A model generated the notes under the pieces. It was not told the DNA's origin. It saw only the letters and a program-made list of their open reading frames with translations, and made no database searches. 64,000 nucleotides of DNA. Source: Eutypella sp. D-1. Taxonomy: Eukaryota > Ascomycota > Sordariomycetes > Xylariales > Diatrypaceae. Position 1 is the stretch's first letter; each line of letters starts with the position of its first letter. The translations under genes and the position numbers were made by a program. The stretch spans positions 682,001 to 746,000 of the forward strand of contig JAJTTP010000017.1 in NCBI GenBank assembly GCA_023313575.1, in the 5' to 3' direction. Shown here in pieces: positions 37,939 to 48,636 of the stretch.

Positions 37939-38085
37939 GAGAAAAAGCTACCGCTCGAATCTGACCCCGAATCATACACCGAATCCGACACCACCACATC
38001 CGACACTGAATCCGATTACGAGCCTACGGGCTCGGGGGACCTAGTGCGGACGGCAATCTTCCTTCGATCCCGATCCCGGGACTGA
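37939..38085 (+). other. In-frame open extension directly after the SNF5 stop codon
   Basis: After the TAG at 37936-37938 the same frame stays open for 48 codons to a TGA at 38083-38085. It encodes an acidic, Ser/Thr-rich segment with repeated ESDPESYTESD-like units, then a short Arg/Ser end. The composition is protein-like rather than UTR-like. It could be a stop-codon readthrough tail, an alternatively spliced end, or a C terminus lost by a recent nonsense change. The context TAG-G is not a classic readthrough motif. Confidence 0.5.
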
Positions 38086-39390
38086 GTACTTCACACAGCG
38101 CTTGCGGTCCGCGCATTAGTTCGGGGTGAGAGTGGGAACGGAAGGTAGACGGGCTCGCGCCGATCACGGCCGCTACATAAGGAGCGCCTCTACTTCGCTG
38201 CAATCCGTCGGTTATTCGTACATCGTTGTCCTGTTCGAAAAGAGACGGGTTTGGAATAGAATTAATTTCTTTTTTCGGAAGCCGGCCCCCGGCGGCAATA
38301 GGCAGGTCACCGGTGTATCATATTTCTCTCGATTGGTTTGAAGAGGGTGCCGCTGTTATTTGTTTTCCACCCTCTGGTTTCCACCGGGTCTGGTTGGCTG
38401 CGGGAGCAGCTGGAGTTCGATGGCGTCGAAGTATGTTTGTTTTCTTTCTCACTTCTTAAGTTAGATATTACATAGTCAGGAGGCGAACGGAGGAGGAAGA
38501 AAGGGGGGTGGGGGGGCAGTGTGGGACAACTCAGCGGTTTCTCTCTTTCCTAAAGTTTCTCTACATGGCCTGGCCGACGAGGGCGGACCTGGCCCGGATC
38601 ACGATCGACGAAGTTTTGTTACTGCGCATACTGGGGTTTCCGTACTTCATTCCCCCTTCCCTTCCCCTTTGCCTGCCCTCTTCGTCCTTTGCCAGTCCGA
38701 AAGCCGCCCGTTAGTCCCGCCTATCTGTTTTATCTATCTCACATACGTAAAAAGAACCTTGTATACAACAATCAAACACAGCATTTTACGCCGTCCTGGA
38801 GTCTTACTGTGTGTGTACGGAATAACGTGATCAAGCGAATAGATACATGTATCTAGTGATTGTCAAAAAGTCAAAAGGAGGGAAAAATGATGTTTAAAGT
38901 GCTATGGACAAGTGTTACATGGTATGCTGCAGTAAAACCTGTCTAGCAGTAAGTTTGGCACTTTTTGTATTGCTTAACGCGAAACGGCGCCTGAGGATAT
39001 CTACAAGGATCACCCGCGCCCCCTGGTATCTCCTTTCTCTCCGTTGTTCCCTTACTCCACGAACATCGCGATCGGTCTACTTCACGCGTACGCAGTACAG
39101 CGGTGAGAGAGGTCGCAGGAGAAGGAAGCAAGCAAGACACCACGACAGTGCCAGAGAAGTTCCGTCTCGAGCTCGAACGACGACGCTCACCCTTCCCTTC
39201 CGTCCGTCGGCCTCGTTTCACGCACAGGGCCGCCAGGCTCCCTCTTGAAGCCCCCCCAGGTCGGTTCTCGGCGCTACCCGTGGACCTTGCCTCACCTCAC
39301 GAGGACACGGCTGGCGGCACGCGCGCCTCGCTGCTGTTATACCGGCTTCTCAGTGACGGCGCGTCCAGCGAACAAGCGGCGCATTCGCGG

Positions 39391-39407
39391 CCCCCCCCCC
39401 CCCCCCC
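39391..39407. repeat. Poly-C run (17)
   Basis: Seventeen consecutive C residues on the plus strand in intergenic DNA, one of the longest homopolymers in the window. Confidence 0.95.
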
Positions 39408-41628
39408 ACCGTCATCGTCGCCTATTTCGGGGTCCGCCTCCCCGGTGGTAGGTAGTAGGTAGTGCTGCAGCGTTTGCCGTTTTGAGCTACGGCGCCGCCG
39501 AGCGAGACGAAGGGGGACTCGGTGGTGGCGGTAGGTGCGGGTGCGGGTGCGGTATCGTTTAGCCGCGCGATCGTCGTGCTCCGGGACGTACCTAGACCTC
39601 CGGCCGCCGGGAAGGTGGGAGGGTCGTAGTTTGGCAAACCCTGGATTTCAGAGGTGGGGGAGGCGGCGGTGCGGTATGCTCAGGTTGATGGCGAGACTCG
39701 CACGGGTATGGTGAATGTAGCTGGGGTTCGTGAACTCACGCAGGTTGTTGCGGTGGCGGTGGTGGTGGCGGTATGGCCATTATTGGTGTTTTTTCCGGCT
39801 ACTTGTAGGGGCGCTCGCACGATAAGAAGCGTTGTTGGGAGGCAGAGGCAGGCTAGATATTAGGGGGGGGGGGGTCGCAAACAATACTTATCTGGTAGGT
39901 GTAGTTGAACACCATCTTCAAAAATACATAGATTGCTACCGGTGCTCGCTCATCCCCCGCGAGGGAGTTAGCTTGCGAATATAACTGCCCGTCTGTTTTA
40001 TCGAAAGAGGAAAGCTCCTTCATTTCAGAAAGGTAACCCACGATGCATCACCACCCCGTAGACCTTTGATTGGCGGGCGAGAGCGTGAACGTCACGTCAT
40101 CGGGCACTGTTCCCTCTGATCACACTATGGCCTATTGAGCGGGCGGCAGGAGGGGCCAGAGGGCTTGCAGGTTAGTTATGTATGTGATGTTTGCCATCTG
40201 ATCGGACAAGCTGTAGTTTTCACGAGAGAGGCTGAGACATGACGCGGGTCAGATATATGAGCAGGCCAAAAAAAGGCGTTCTGGGATTTTCTGCGGGTTG
40301 ATGGTAGTGTACGTAGACTATCCTATCTGCCACTACCTTTGAGCCTCGCCCGAAGAACATCACCACGCTGAGGGTCAGGGGCTTTTCCGTGTCCATGTCC
40401 CTAGCATGAAACGAAGCGAGTCTGTCCAAAATCCTCCGGATAGCGATTATGAGCCCGGGGGTTCACTCAAACGTGGCCGAGAGAAGAAGATGCTCAGGAC
40501 ACTTTGACCTCCCGTCTACCTCGATGATCTGCGAGTTGTGGCTGATACCTACATGGGTAGCTAGAGGTAGCTAGAAGTGACAGGCACAACGCGACACCAC
40601 GTCAGCGGGTACGTATGTAGGACGGGTCGGGGCCCCGTCCCGGGCTTATGGGCTTGGAGAAGGGAAAAAATAAAATAAAAGAAAGGACTGTGCAGGAACC
40701 GGCATGTTGGTCGTAGCGCAACTGCGCACGCACTTATTAGTACGGAAACTCCATTCTGACCCATGATTAAGGGTTAAGTACATACATACTTCGAATGAAG
40801 ATCAAGGCCGATTAACTGTCCATAATAAATCGTAAACCTTGGAAAGTGCCTTTCCATTTCCGCCCCCATGCTATTATTTGAGTTCTATTAAAGCATAAGT
40901 GGTCTCCAGCTGGGTATCGAGTTGTTCTCGGGCCCGGGGATGGTGTCCGCGTGGTTTTGTTACCGCGTGGTGGTGGATCCCTCCCGGCCCGATTGGGCAG
41001 GTAGCGGCGGCTGTCCCCGTAAATCCCAGCCTGTTGGATTTCCGGGTCTGGGCTGGTGTGCTCCTTGATTGGCTTGATTGGGTTACATACACAACATAAT
41101 TTAGTTACCTCCTCAAGAGTCCTCACATAACATTGGACCCGTACAGTGGGCGCGTATAACCCCATATCGCATGTAAATAACGCGGTAATAACATACCGCT
41201 TTATATGCCCGATAGAGCAGCTTGGGCGAGCCCTGAAGTGAAGATAGAGAGACAGGCAGAGTAGAGTAGTACCGCATACACCACACCCTCTCTCCTATCT
41301 GAGCCTCCCATTATACTGTCCGATTGCCCACATCCCGGGCTATCGGGTCGGCTATCAGGCTATTTGATGCTCGGTCTATCGTAGGGTTTCAGCGACGGCC
41401 ACCTGGGCAAGACCTTATGACCGCATCTATTTACCGACCTAGGTAGTGTACTAAAGTATGAGTAATTCGTTAACTGAGTTGTTCAGGTGTTTCTCTCCTT
41501 TTTTTCCCCCTCGTGTGTGACGGGGTTTTACATAACACAAGTACCTAAAGCAGGTACTTAATGTAACTCGGTTTATTGTTAGCTGCACAGATGGCTACCT
41601 AATTAGCAGCTATTAGGCGCTCTAAGGT

Positions 41629-41643
41629 GGGGGGGGGGGGGGG
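41629..41643. repeat. Poly-G run (15)
   Basis: Fifteen G residues, then A and five more G. It lies about 50 bases before a TACCTACCTAGGTAGTAG motif. It has G-quadruplex potential. Confidence 0.95.
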
Positions 41644-41963
41644 AGGGGGACTTTGGAGGGTCATCCACACAGCTGGGCATACATAAGTACCTACCTAGGT
41701 AGTAGTAATTACTCTCATCATCTCCAGAGCTACAGCAACTAGTCAGCTATAGTGCACCTGGCAAGCCTAGGCAGGCAGAGCAGAGCGGGCACATTTCTCT
41801 ATACTGCTCTGCTTTTTACATACCTACCTAAGTACATATCTCTCCGTATCCCCCCTCTTCCCCCCCTTTATTCCTCTTTTCACCACCTCCTCTCTCCTCT
41901 TAGTGGTAGTTCTCACTTTAACATATCAGCCACGTTATCAACTGCTCAGCTACTGCTACAACA

Positions 41964-41978
41964 TACCTAGGTACCTAG
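41964..41978. repeat. Copy of the dispersed TACCTAGGTA-type motif
   Basis: TACCTAGGTACCTAG, in the region upstream of the LaeA-like gene. It is closely related to the copies at 10180-10194 and 45246-45265. Confidence 0.7.
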
Positions 41979-42646
41979 TGGCTTAACTTCGCAACCTTGA
42001 GAGCAGGGACCCCAAACTGGCCTAGAAAATTACCCATCACGAGACTACTTAGTAGTAGGACGACCGGGGTGCACTTGGCGGTCTTGGTTTCTCTACTAAA
42101 CCGGGGGCACATTAAGTTTAGGTCAGATCCAGTCCTTCGGGTTCGAAAAGGACGGCTGCGGGAATGGGAGCCCATTATTTAACCACGTAACCTGTCAAGC
42201 CTGTCTGTCTACTTTGTACCTATTCCTCTGTCTCTGTCTTGTTTCGTCTGGGTTCTGCATCCTGCATTTTGTGTTACCCTCGACGACCAATCAACAATTT
42301 GATCAACACTGCACTGCAACACCAAAACCCTACGGGCGTGCTGCAGCTTTACACCTGCAGATCACCAAGCAATCATTCATAGTTGCCTAGTTGCAACGCT
42401 CGTTCCGTTGCTTATGTGAGCGGGGTTCCTGCGGCTTTCTTCCCCGTACCATTGCTTCTCTTGTGGCGTTGTCACGTTGTCTTGGGCTTGTTCTGTATGA
42501 CGACATCGACGACGACGACAACGACGACGAGACCACATGGTGATGTTATGACATTTCACGGAATAGAGGGTCAAAGGAACATATTCATACTCCTCGTTAC
42601 CAGTTTATAGGCGGGCCCTTATAGACCAACACAGATCTGGGCCCGG

Positions 42647-44280
42647 ATGGGTGAGGGAATGGGTGAAGAGAGGCGATCGAGGAAGAGCGGGCGGGCGAGG
42701 TTCTCAGTGGTGACGACGGCTTCCACCGCGACCACGAGCAGCATGCCTTCACGAAGTGCACATTCCACCGACCATTCCCACTACGACAATGAGACCGCTC
42801 CTAGTGACCATGAAGACCTCCGCGGCGACTATGTGCCTGAGTCCGTGCCGTCCCTCGATAGAGACCTCTCTACCGATATGGCCAGCGACTACCTGAGCAC
42901 CGCCGACGCCAGCCTCGTTCTAGGCGACGATGACGATGACGACGACGATGATGATTCCTCCCTGGCGGCACCAGAGGCTGGCGTCGAAGTCGCCGCTTCC
43001 GATTCTGCCTCCCTTCACACCGCAAGTCCCTACCCGATAATACCTGGCCCCTACCACCACAGAAACATCACGACGTGAGTCAATCCCAATGCGCAATCAT
43101 GGCTCATACAGTTTCAAAGGGGGGCCCTAGATGGCATTCTATCCTAACACTGAATTGCAGAGGCTCGACGCGATCGCTGAATCCGCTGGACCTCCCTTAT
43201 GTCTACGAGAACGGCCGGCGCTACTGCGGGTCGTATTTCATGCCCAATGACGACGACGAACAGATTCGGTTGCACCTACAGCACCAGGTATTCCTGCGGA
43301 CTTTTGACGGGCAGCTGACCAGCGTTAGACTGGAGGACCCGACACACATACTTGACATCGGCACAGGGGTGGGCGATTGGGCGATGGGGATGGCCAGTCA
43401 ATATCCCGACTGCGACGTGGTGGGGACGGACATCTCGAACATTTTTGCGCGGGAGGCGCCGATCAATTGCAATTGGGAGATAGACGACGCAGAACTGGAA
43501 TGGCACCGGCCGACAGACTACTACGACTTAGTCCACCTCCGCTCCATGGCTGGAGCATTCAAGGATTGGGGCCACATTTACCAGTCAGCGTTCGCGTGCC
43601 TGAAGCCCGGCGGGTGGATCGAGATTCTTGACTTCCACGACCACAAGGGCGAGGGGCAGTTCTACTCATTCTTTGACCCGGACTCGATCATCCGACGGCT
43701 AGATCGTGATTTCCGGGAAGCCACGGTGATGTCGGGCCGGCCGCGCGACATGGACCACCTCGAGCCGCGGCTCCTAGTCAACCTGGGTTACACAGACGTG
43801 CAGTGCACGGAGCACGCGATCCCGTTCCGAACGGGGGACGGGGAGCTCGGCAAGCTCTGGCTCGTGACGGTGCTCGAGGCGCTCGAGGCCAACGGCCTGC
43901 GGCTGCTGACCAAGTACAAGGGCTGGGACCCCGAGGACGTCCGGCGCGGCTGCTGGCAGAGCGGGCAGGAGATGCTGCGCGTCGCCCGCAGCCCCCGCAA
44001 GGGCAAGGACTTCGTCATGAAGATCCGCATCCTCAAGGGCCGCAAGCCCGGCGACTACGAGAACTGGTCCGGCGTCCCCGGCGGCGAGGACGTGCCGGGC
44101 GACGTGGCCGACTACAGCGGCGACGTCGAGGATTCCTCGTCCACCTCGTCCTCTGCCGCCGCGGGGAGCGCGCCCGTCACGAACGGCGCGAGGATCGGCG
44201 ATCGTGGTAACGCGGTGAATAGCGCCGCATTGCCTCCTGTGGACAAGGGATCGCGCACCCGGCCGCCAAGATCACTATAA
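42647..44280 (+). CDS. LaeA-like SAM-dependent methyltransferase (class I)
   Basis: Exons 42647-43074 and 43161-44280 give 515 residues. The first 140 are disordered, acidic and Ser-rich, with a 10-residue Asp run. The class I methyltransferase core follows: motif I ILDIGTGVGDW at about 206-216, the acidic end of strand 2 in VVGTDIS, DYYDLVHLRSM, and post-I CLKPGGWIEILDF. The tail is Ser/Gly-rich and ends in a basic stretch. The layout and the LDLPYVYENGRRY lead-in match the large fungal family that includes LaeA, Llm proteins and many enzymes of unknown substrate. No biosynthetic cluster is visible nearby, so a specific role is not claimed. The first ATG has a poor context (C at -3). A second in-frame ATG at 42659 would remove four residues. 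Confidence 0.82.
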
Positions 44281-45413
44281 ACAGCCCTACGTACTGAACT
44301 CCTCCGGACTATAAAAGAGAGAGAGCAGCTATCGACCTACACCATACTATCTGGGTTCTCTCTAGCTCGGCAGGCCACAAAATCGACCTTCATTACGCCC
44401 GAACTGCAACACAATGAATCGGAGCGGGTCGCCGGAGAACTCTCAAAAGCGAACAACCGCCATCACTTTGACAATAGTCATATCACATCCAATTCGTATC
44501 GAAGACCTGACAAAATAGCAATGAAGAGAAGTCACCCTAGAAACTAGTGTCTAATTAAATCAAATATATTCGGTTCGGTGGGCACGTAGATCAGGGGCAC
44601 ACGCATACACGACTATGTGCCCCCCCCACGCCCCCGAAACGCGGTCGAAGCGAAAGCGAAGAGCGTACTACTCGGCGAATCCTACTTACGCCAGCAGCTG
44701 GTTGGCATTAAACACTTGGGATAAAAGATGTCGGTTCAGCCATCCGGGGACCGGAAAGTAATACTATACATGCGACTATACATGCGCAGGACCAGCTATG
44801 GTAGTGGTAATGTGATGCCAGTCACCTACCTACGTACATAAAATATATATCACTGCATGTACATAATTCCAACGTTCACAACATTAAGCGTTGGGAATAT
44901 CCATCTATGTACATTTATATCCATAGTTACCATATTAGCAATATCATATAAGAAGTTACCTCGGCATGCCTTGGCTTGTTCTACCCGTCATTTAGTTAAA
45001 AACCATATATCTACTATTTGTGCCTTCCAGGTTATGATTGATATTCAGGGGCTTAAGGATATGTATAATAAACCAGGGATAACTGCATATATGCGTTTAA
45101 TTTCAAGCCAAGAGGTAACTCATGCCCCCACATTTGCTACCCCAAATGTCGTCAGGTACCACCTTGCTGCGTACCTAGGTATGTAGAGGTGCAAGCTCAC
45201 TTAAGGTTGCCCAGGTAGGTGCCTTCACAGCTCTAAACATACTTATACCTACCTAGGTACCTAACATACTTAACTCAACTACTTCATAACCTATATCAAG
45301 ACAACCCTTAACAACTCACAACTCACAACTCACGACCAAAACTTAGAAGGCAAGCCCAGAAACCTTCTATAACCCCCCCAATCATGACCGATATATGAGA
45401 TTTCGGAATCGAT
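44281..45413. other. Intergenic region upstream of VPS18
   Basis: AT-rich. A 109-codon open frame at 44857-45186 has no recognisable domain and an AT-biased composition, so I do not call it. TACCTACCTAGGTACCTAAC lies at 45246-45265, about 150 bases before the VPS18 start. Confidence 0.55.
45246..45265. repeat. Copy of the dispersed TACCTAGGTA-type motif
   Basis: A 20-base copy situated 149 bases before the VPS18 start codon. This position would suit a promoter or transcription-start element, but that is inference. Confidence 0.7.
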
Positions 45414-48400
45414 ATGGCGCTGAATGGGACCAACGGCTTCAACGCCGCCGCCACCGCCTCCACCTCTCTCTCCGCATACGATGACCTGAACACCAACGCT
45501 GCTGCTGCTGTTGCTGTTGGTGGTGGTGGCAGCGGAGGCGGCGGCGGTGGCGACAACAGCCTTCTTCCCATATTCAATGTTGAGAGCGTTCAGCTACAGT
45601 TCTCCATTGCCGCCGACTTCGTGGCTGCCCAGGTCGCCAATAACGTACTGGTTCTCGCTTTGTCCAACGGTCGTATCCTACGCATAGACTTAAATCGACC
45701 CGAAGACATCGACGATATCGACCTCCCTAAGCGCGTATCCGAGGTCGGCGTGATCCGCCGCATGTTCCTCGATCCTACCGCCTCTCATTTACTTATCTGC
45801 ACTTCCCTCGGTGAGAACTACTACCTACATACCCAGTCGCGCCATCCCCGCCCTTTAAGTCGACTACGCGGCGTCCCTGTCGAGTCCATCGCCTGGAACC
45901 CCTCCAACCCCACCGCTACTACCCGAGAGATCCTCATCGGTGCCGCCGACGGAAACATCTACGAAACGTTCATCGAGACCTCAAATGAGTTCTACCGCAA
46001 GGAGGAGAAGTACCTCAAGGTCCTACACAAGCTCCCCGATGGGCCCGTCACCGGCCTGTGGGCCGACAATATGGGCGGCAAGACCGACATCAGGAGGGTC
46101 GTCATCACCACCCAGAACCGCGTCTTCCACCTCGTTGGCAGAGTGGGTCGCGTAGGCCACGAGGGTGGAGGCTCTATATATACGAGATTGTTTGACGGTG
46201 AGCAGCCCGTCGTCCACGAGCTGGCCCGGGGCTCCGCTACCGCCCCTTCCGCTCTCGCCGTCTCGCCCGACCCCCCGGAGAGCACCGCCCACGCCCACGA
46301 GGATGTGCTGCCCGATCGTGCCTTTGCGTGGCTGTCTTCTCATGGCGTATACCACGGCAGGCTCCTGACAAGTCCCGCCACCAACGATGTCGGCAACAAA
46401 GTATTTGCGGAATCGAAACTGCTTCCGCGACCTCATCTGGTCTCCTCGGAGGCACCGACCCGGAAGAGGTCGGCGTCGGAGTTCATAGACGCCATCGCCT
46501 TGACGCAGTGGCACATCGTCTGCCTAGTCGGCGACCGCGTCGTGGCGGTGAACCGGCTGACGGGGGCACAGGTCTACTCGCAGAACGCGCTAGACCCGGG
46601 CGATAAGGCTCTAGGCCTGTACGTGGACCAGCAGAAGAACACCTTCTGGCTGTTCACCGCGCAGAAGATCTTCGAAATCGTCGTTCGGGACGAGGACCGC
46701 GACATATGGCGTGTCATGTTAGATAGACAGCAGTTCGATGTGGCGCTGCGGTACGCCCACACCTTGGCCCAGAAGGACGCTGTGGCCATCGCCTCCGGTG
46801 ACCACCTCACCGAGAAAGGCCTGTATGTCGAGGCGGCGGGTATCTACGGCAGAAGCAGCAAGCCGTTCGAGGACGTTGCGCTCGCATTCATTGACAACGG
46901 CCAGGACGACGCCCTAAGGAAATACCTTCTCACGAAACTTACCACCTACAAGAAATCTTCCACCATGCAAAGGACGATGATAGCGACCTGGTTGGTGGAG
47001 GTGTTCATGGCCAAGCTCAACTCCCTCGAGGACACCATCACAACGGAGGCTGAGCTGGTCGAGAATCTAAATGCTGCACAGTCGCGGAGTCAACTCCGGG
47101 CTGTAAGAGACGAGTACCGCGATTTCGTGACGCGGCATCGGACAGACCTGGACCGCCGGACCACGTACGACGTCATCAGCAGCCACGCGCGAGAGGACGA
47201 GCTCCTGTTCTTCGCCAACGCCGTCGATGACTACAACTACGTGCTGTCATACTGGGTACAGCGGGAGCGGTGGCGGGAGGCGCTGGACGTGCTCAAGCGG
47301 CAGACGGACCCGGAGGTATTCTACCGGTACAGCAGCGTGCTGATGACGCACGTGGGCCGCGAGCTCGTGGAGATCATGATGCGCCACCCGAACCTCGAGC
47401 CCCGGCGCATCATCCCCGCTCTACTCGATTACAACCGCGCCTTCACGGGACCCCTCGCCCAGAACCAGGCCGTGCGCTACCTGCAGTTCCTGATCAACCA
47501 AGTGGGCACGACCGATGCCGCCGTGCACAACACCCTCGTCTCCGTGTACGCCTCGCACCCGTCGCGGGACGAGTCGGCGCTGCTCGCGTACCTGGAGTCG
47601 CAAGGCTCGCTCGGTGGAGACGGCGGCGGCAGCACCGCGGATCCACCCCGCTACGACCCGGACTTCGCCCTCCGCCTCTGCATCCAGCACCGCCGCACCC
47701 TCTCCTGCGTCCACATCTACACCGGCATGGGCCAGTACCCGCAAGCGGTGGACCTGGCGCTCTCACACGGCGAGGTCGAGCTCGCGTCCATGGTGGCGGA
47801 CCGGCCGCCGGGCGACTCGAACCGCGCCCTGCGCAAGAAATTGTGGCTCAAGGTAGCACGGCAGGTGATCTCGTCACGGCACCAGCAACCGCAGCAGCAG
47901 CAGAAAGGCGACGAGAGGAGGAACGGTGACAATGAGGAGGACGCGGAGGCGAAGCTGCAGCAACAACCCTGGTCGATCCGGGACGCGGTGTCGTTCCTGC
48001 GGCGGTGCGCGGACCCGGAGCTGCTGCGGATCGAGGACCTGATCCCGCTGTTCCCGGACTTCGCGGTGATCGACGACTTCCGGGAGGACGTGTGCGCGCA
48101 GCTGGAGCAGTACTCGCGCAGCATCGAGCGGCTGCGGCGCGAGATGGACGAGAGCGCCGCGACGTCGGCCCACATCCGCCGCGACGTCGGCCGCCTCCGC
48201 GAACGCTACGCCGTCGTGGGGCCCGGCGAGCGCTGCCGTGCCGGCCCCGCCGCCCCTTGCGCCGGTGGTCCCTTGCTCGCTCGCCAGTTCTTCGTCTTCC
48301 CCTGCCAGCACGCCTTCCACGCCGACTGCCTCGCCCGTGAGGTCCTCGCCGCCGCGGGGCCCGCCAAGGCCCGCCGCATCCGCGACCTCCAGGTCCAGGT

Positions 48401-48636
48401 CTCCAAGGGCCTCGTCGAGGGCGCTAGGAAGGAGGAGAAGGTCCGCGAGCTGGACGCCCTCGTCGCTGGATCCTGGTGAGTCCCTCTCTCCATCCTTGTT
48501 AATAAAACCTAGTCAATCTCGTTCGTGTATGCTAACCCACGTCACGCGTAGTATCCTGTGCAGCGACTACGCCATCAAGCGCATCGACGAGCCGTTCGTC
48601 GGGCCCGACGACGATAAGGACGAGTGGGCCCTATAA
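45414..48636 (+). CDS. vps18: Vps18/Pep3-like core subunit of HOPS and CORVET tethering complexes
   Basis: Exons 45414-48475 and 48552-48636 give 1048 residues, typical for the family. A Gly-rich linker (about residues 36-46) precedes the N-terminal beta-propeller (about 50-420: LRIDLNRPEDIDD, GAADGNIYE, FAWLSSHGVYHG, FWLFTAQKIFEI). An alpha-solenoid follows (DVALRYAH, HREDELL-type helices, VLSYWVQRERWREALDVL). The C-terminal RING-H2-like finger has FPCQHAFHADCL and, across the intron, SCILCSDYAIKRIDEPF. In yeast Vps18/Pep3 bridges Rab-binding subunits and SNARE-associated Vps33 for fusion at the vacuole and endosome. The intron splits the codon of the first Cys of the last CxxC pair, so correct splicing is needed to complete the RING. 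Confidence 0.92.

Larger units (their letters stand above)
38086..42646. other. 4.6 kb intergenic region with no supported gene
   Basis: This holds G and C homopolymers (17 C at 39391-39407, a G run at 39862-39872, 15 G at 41629-41643). TACCTAGGTA-type motifs are near 41432 and 41691 and at 41964-41978. The 39,000-39,500 and 40,800-41,170 open frames are GC-rich shadows on both strands without domain signatures. The last kilobase is the probable promoter of the methyltransferase gene. Confidence 0.5.

Noticed and set aside
44857..45186. 109-codon open frame
   Set aside because: AT-biased, no domain, no family resemblance; likely chance.
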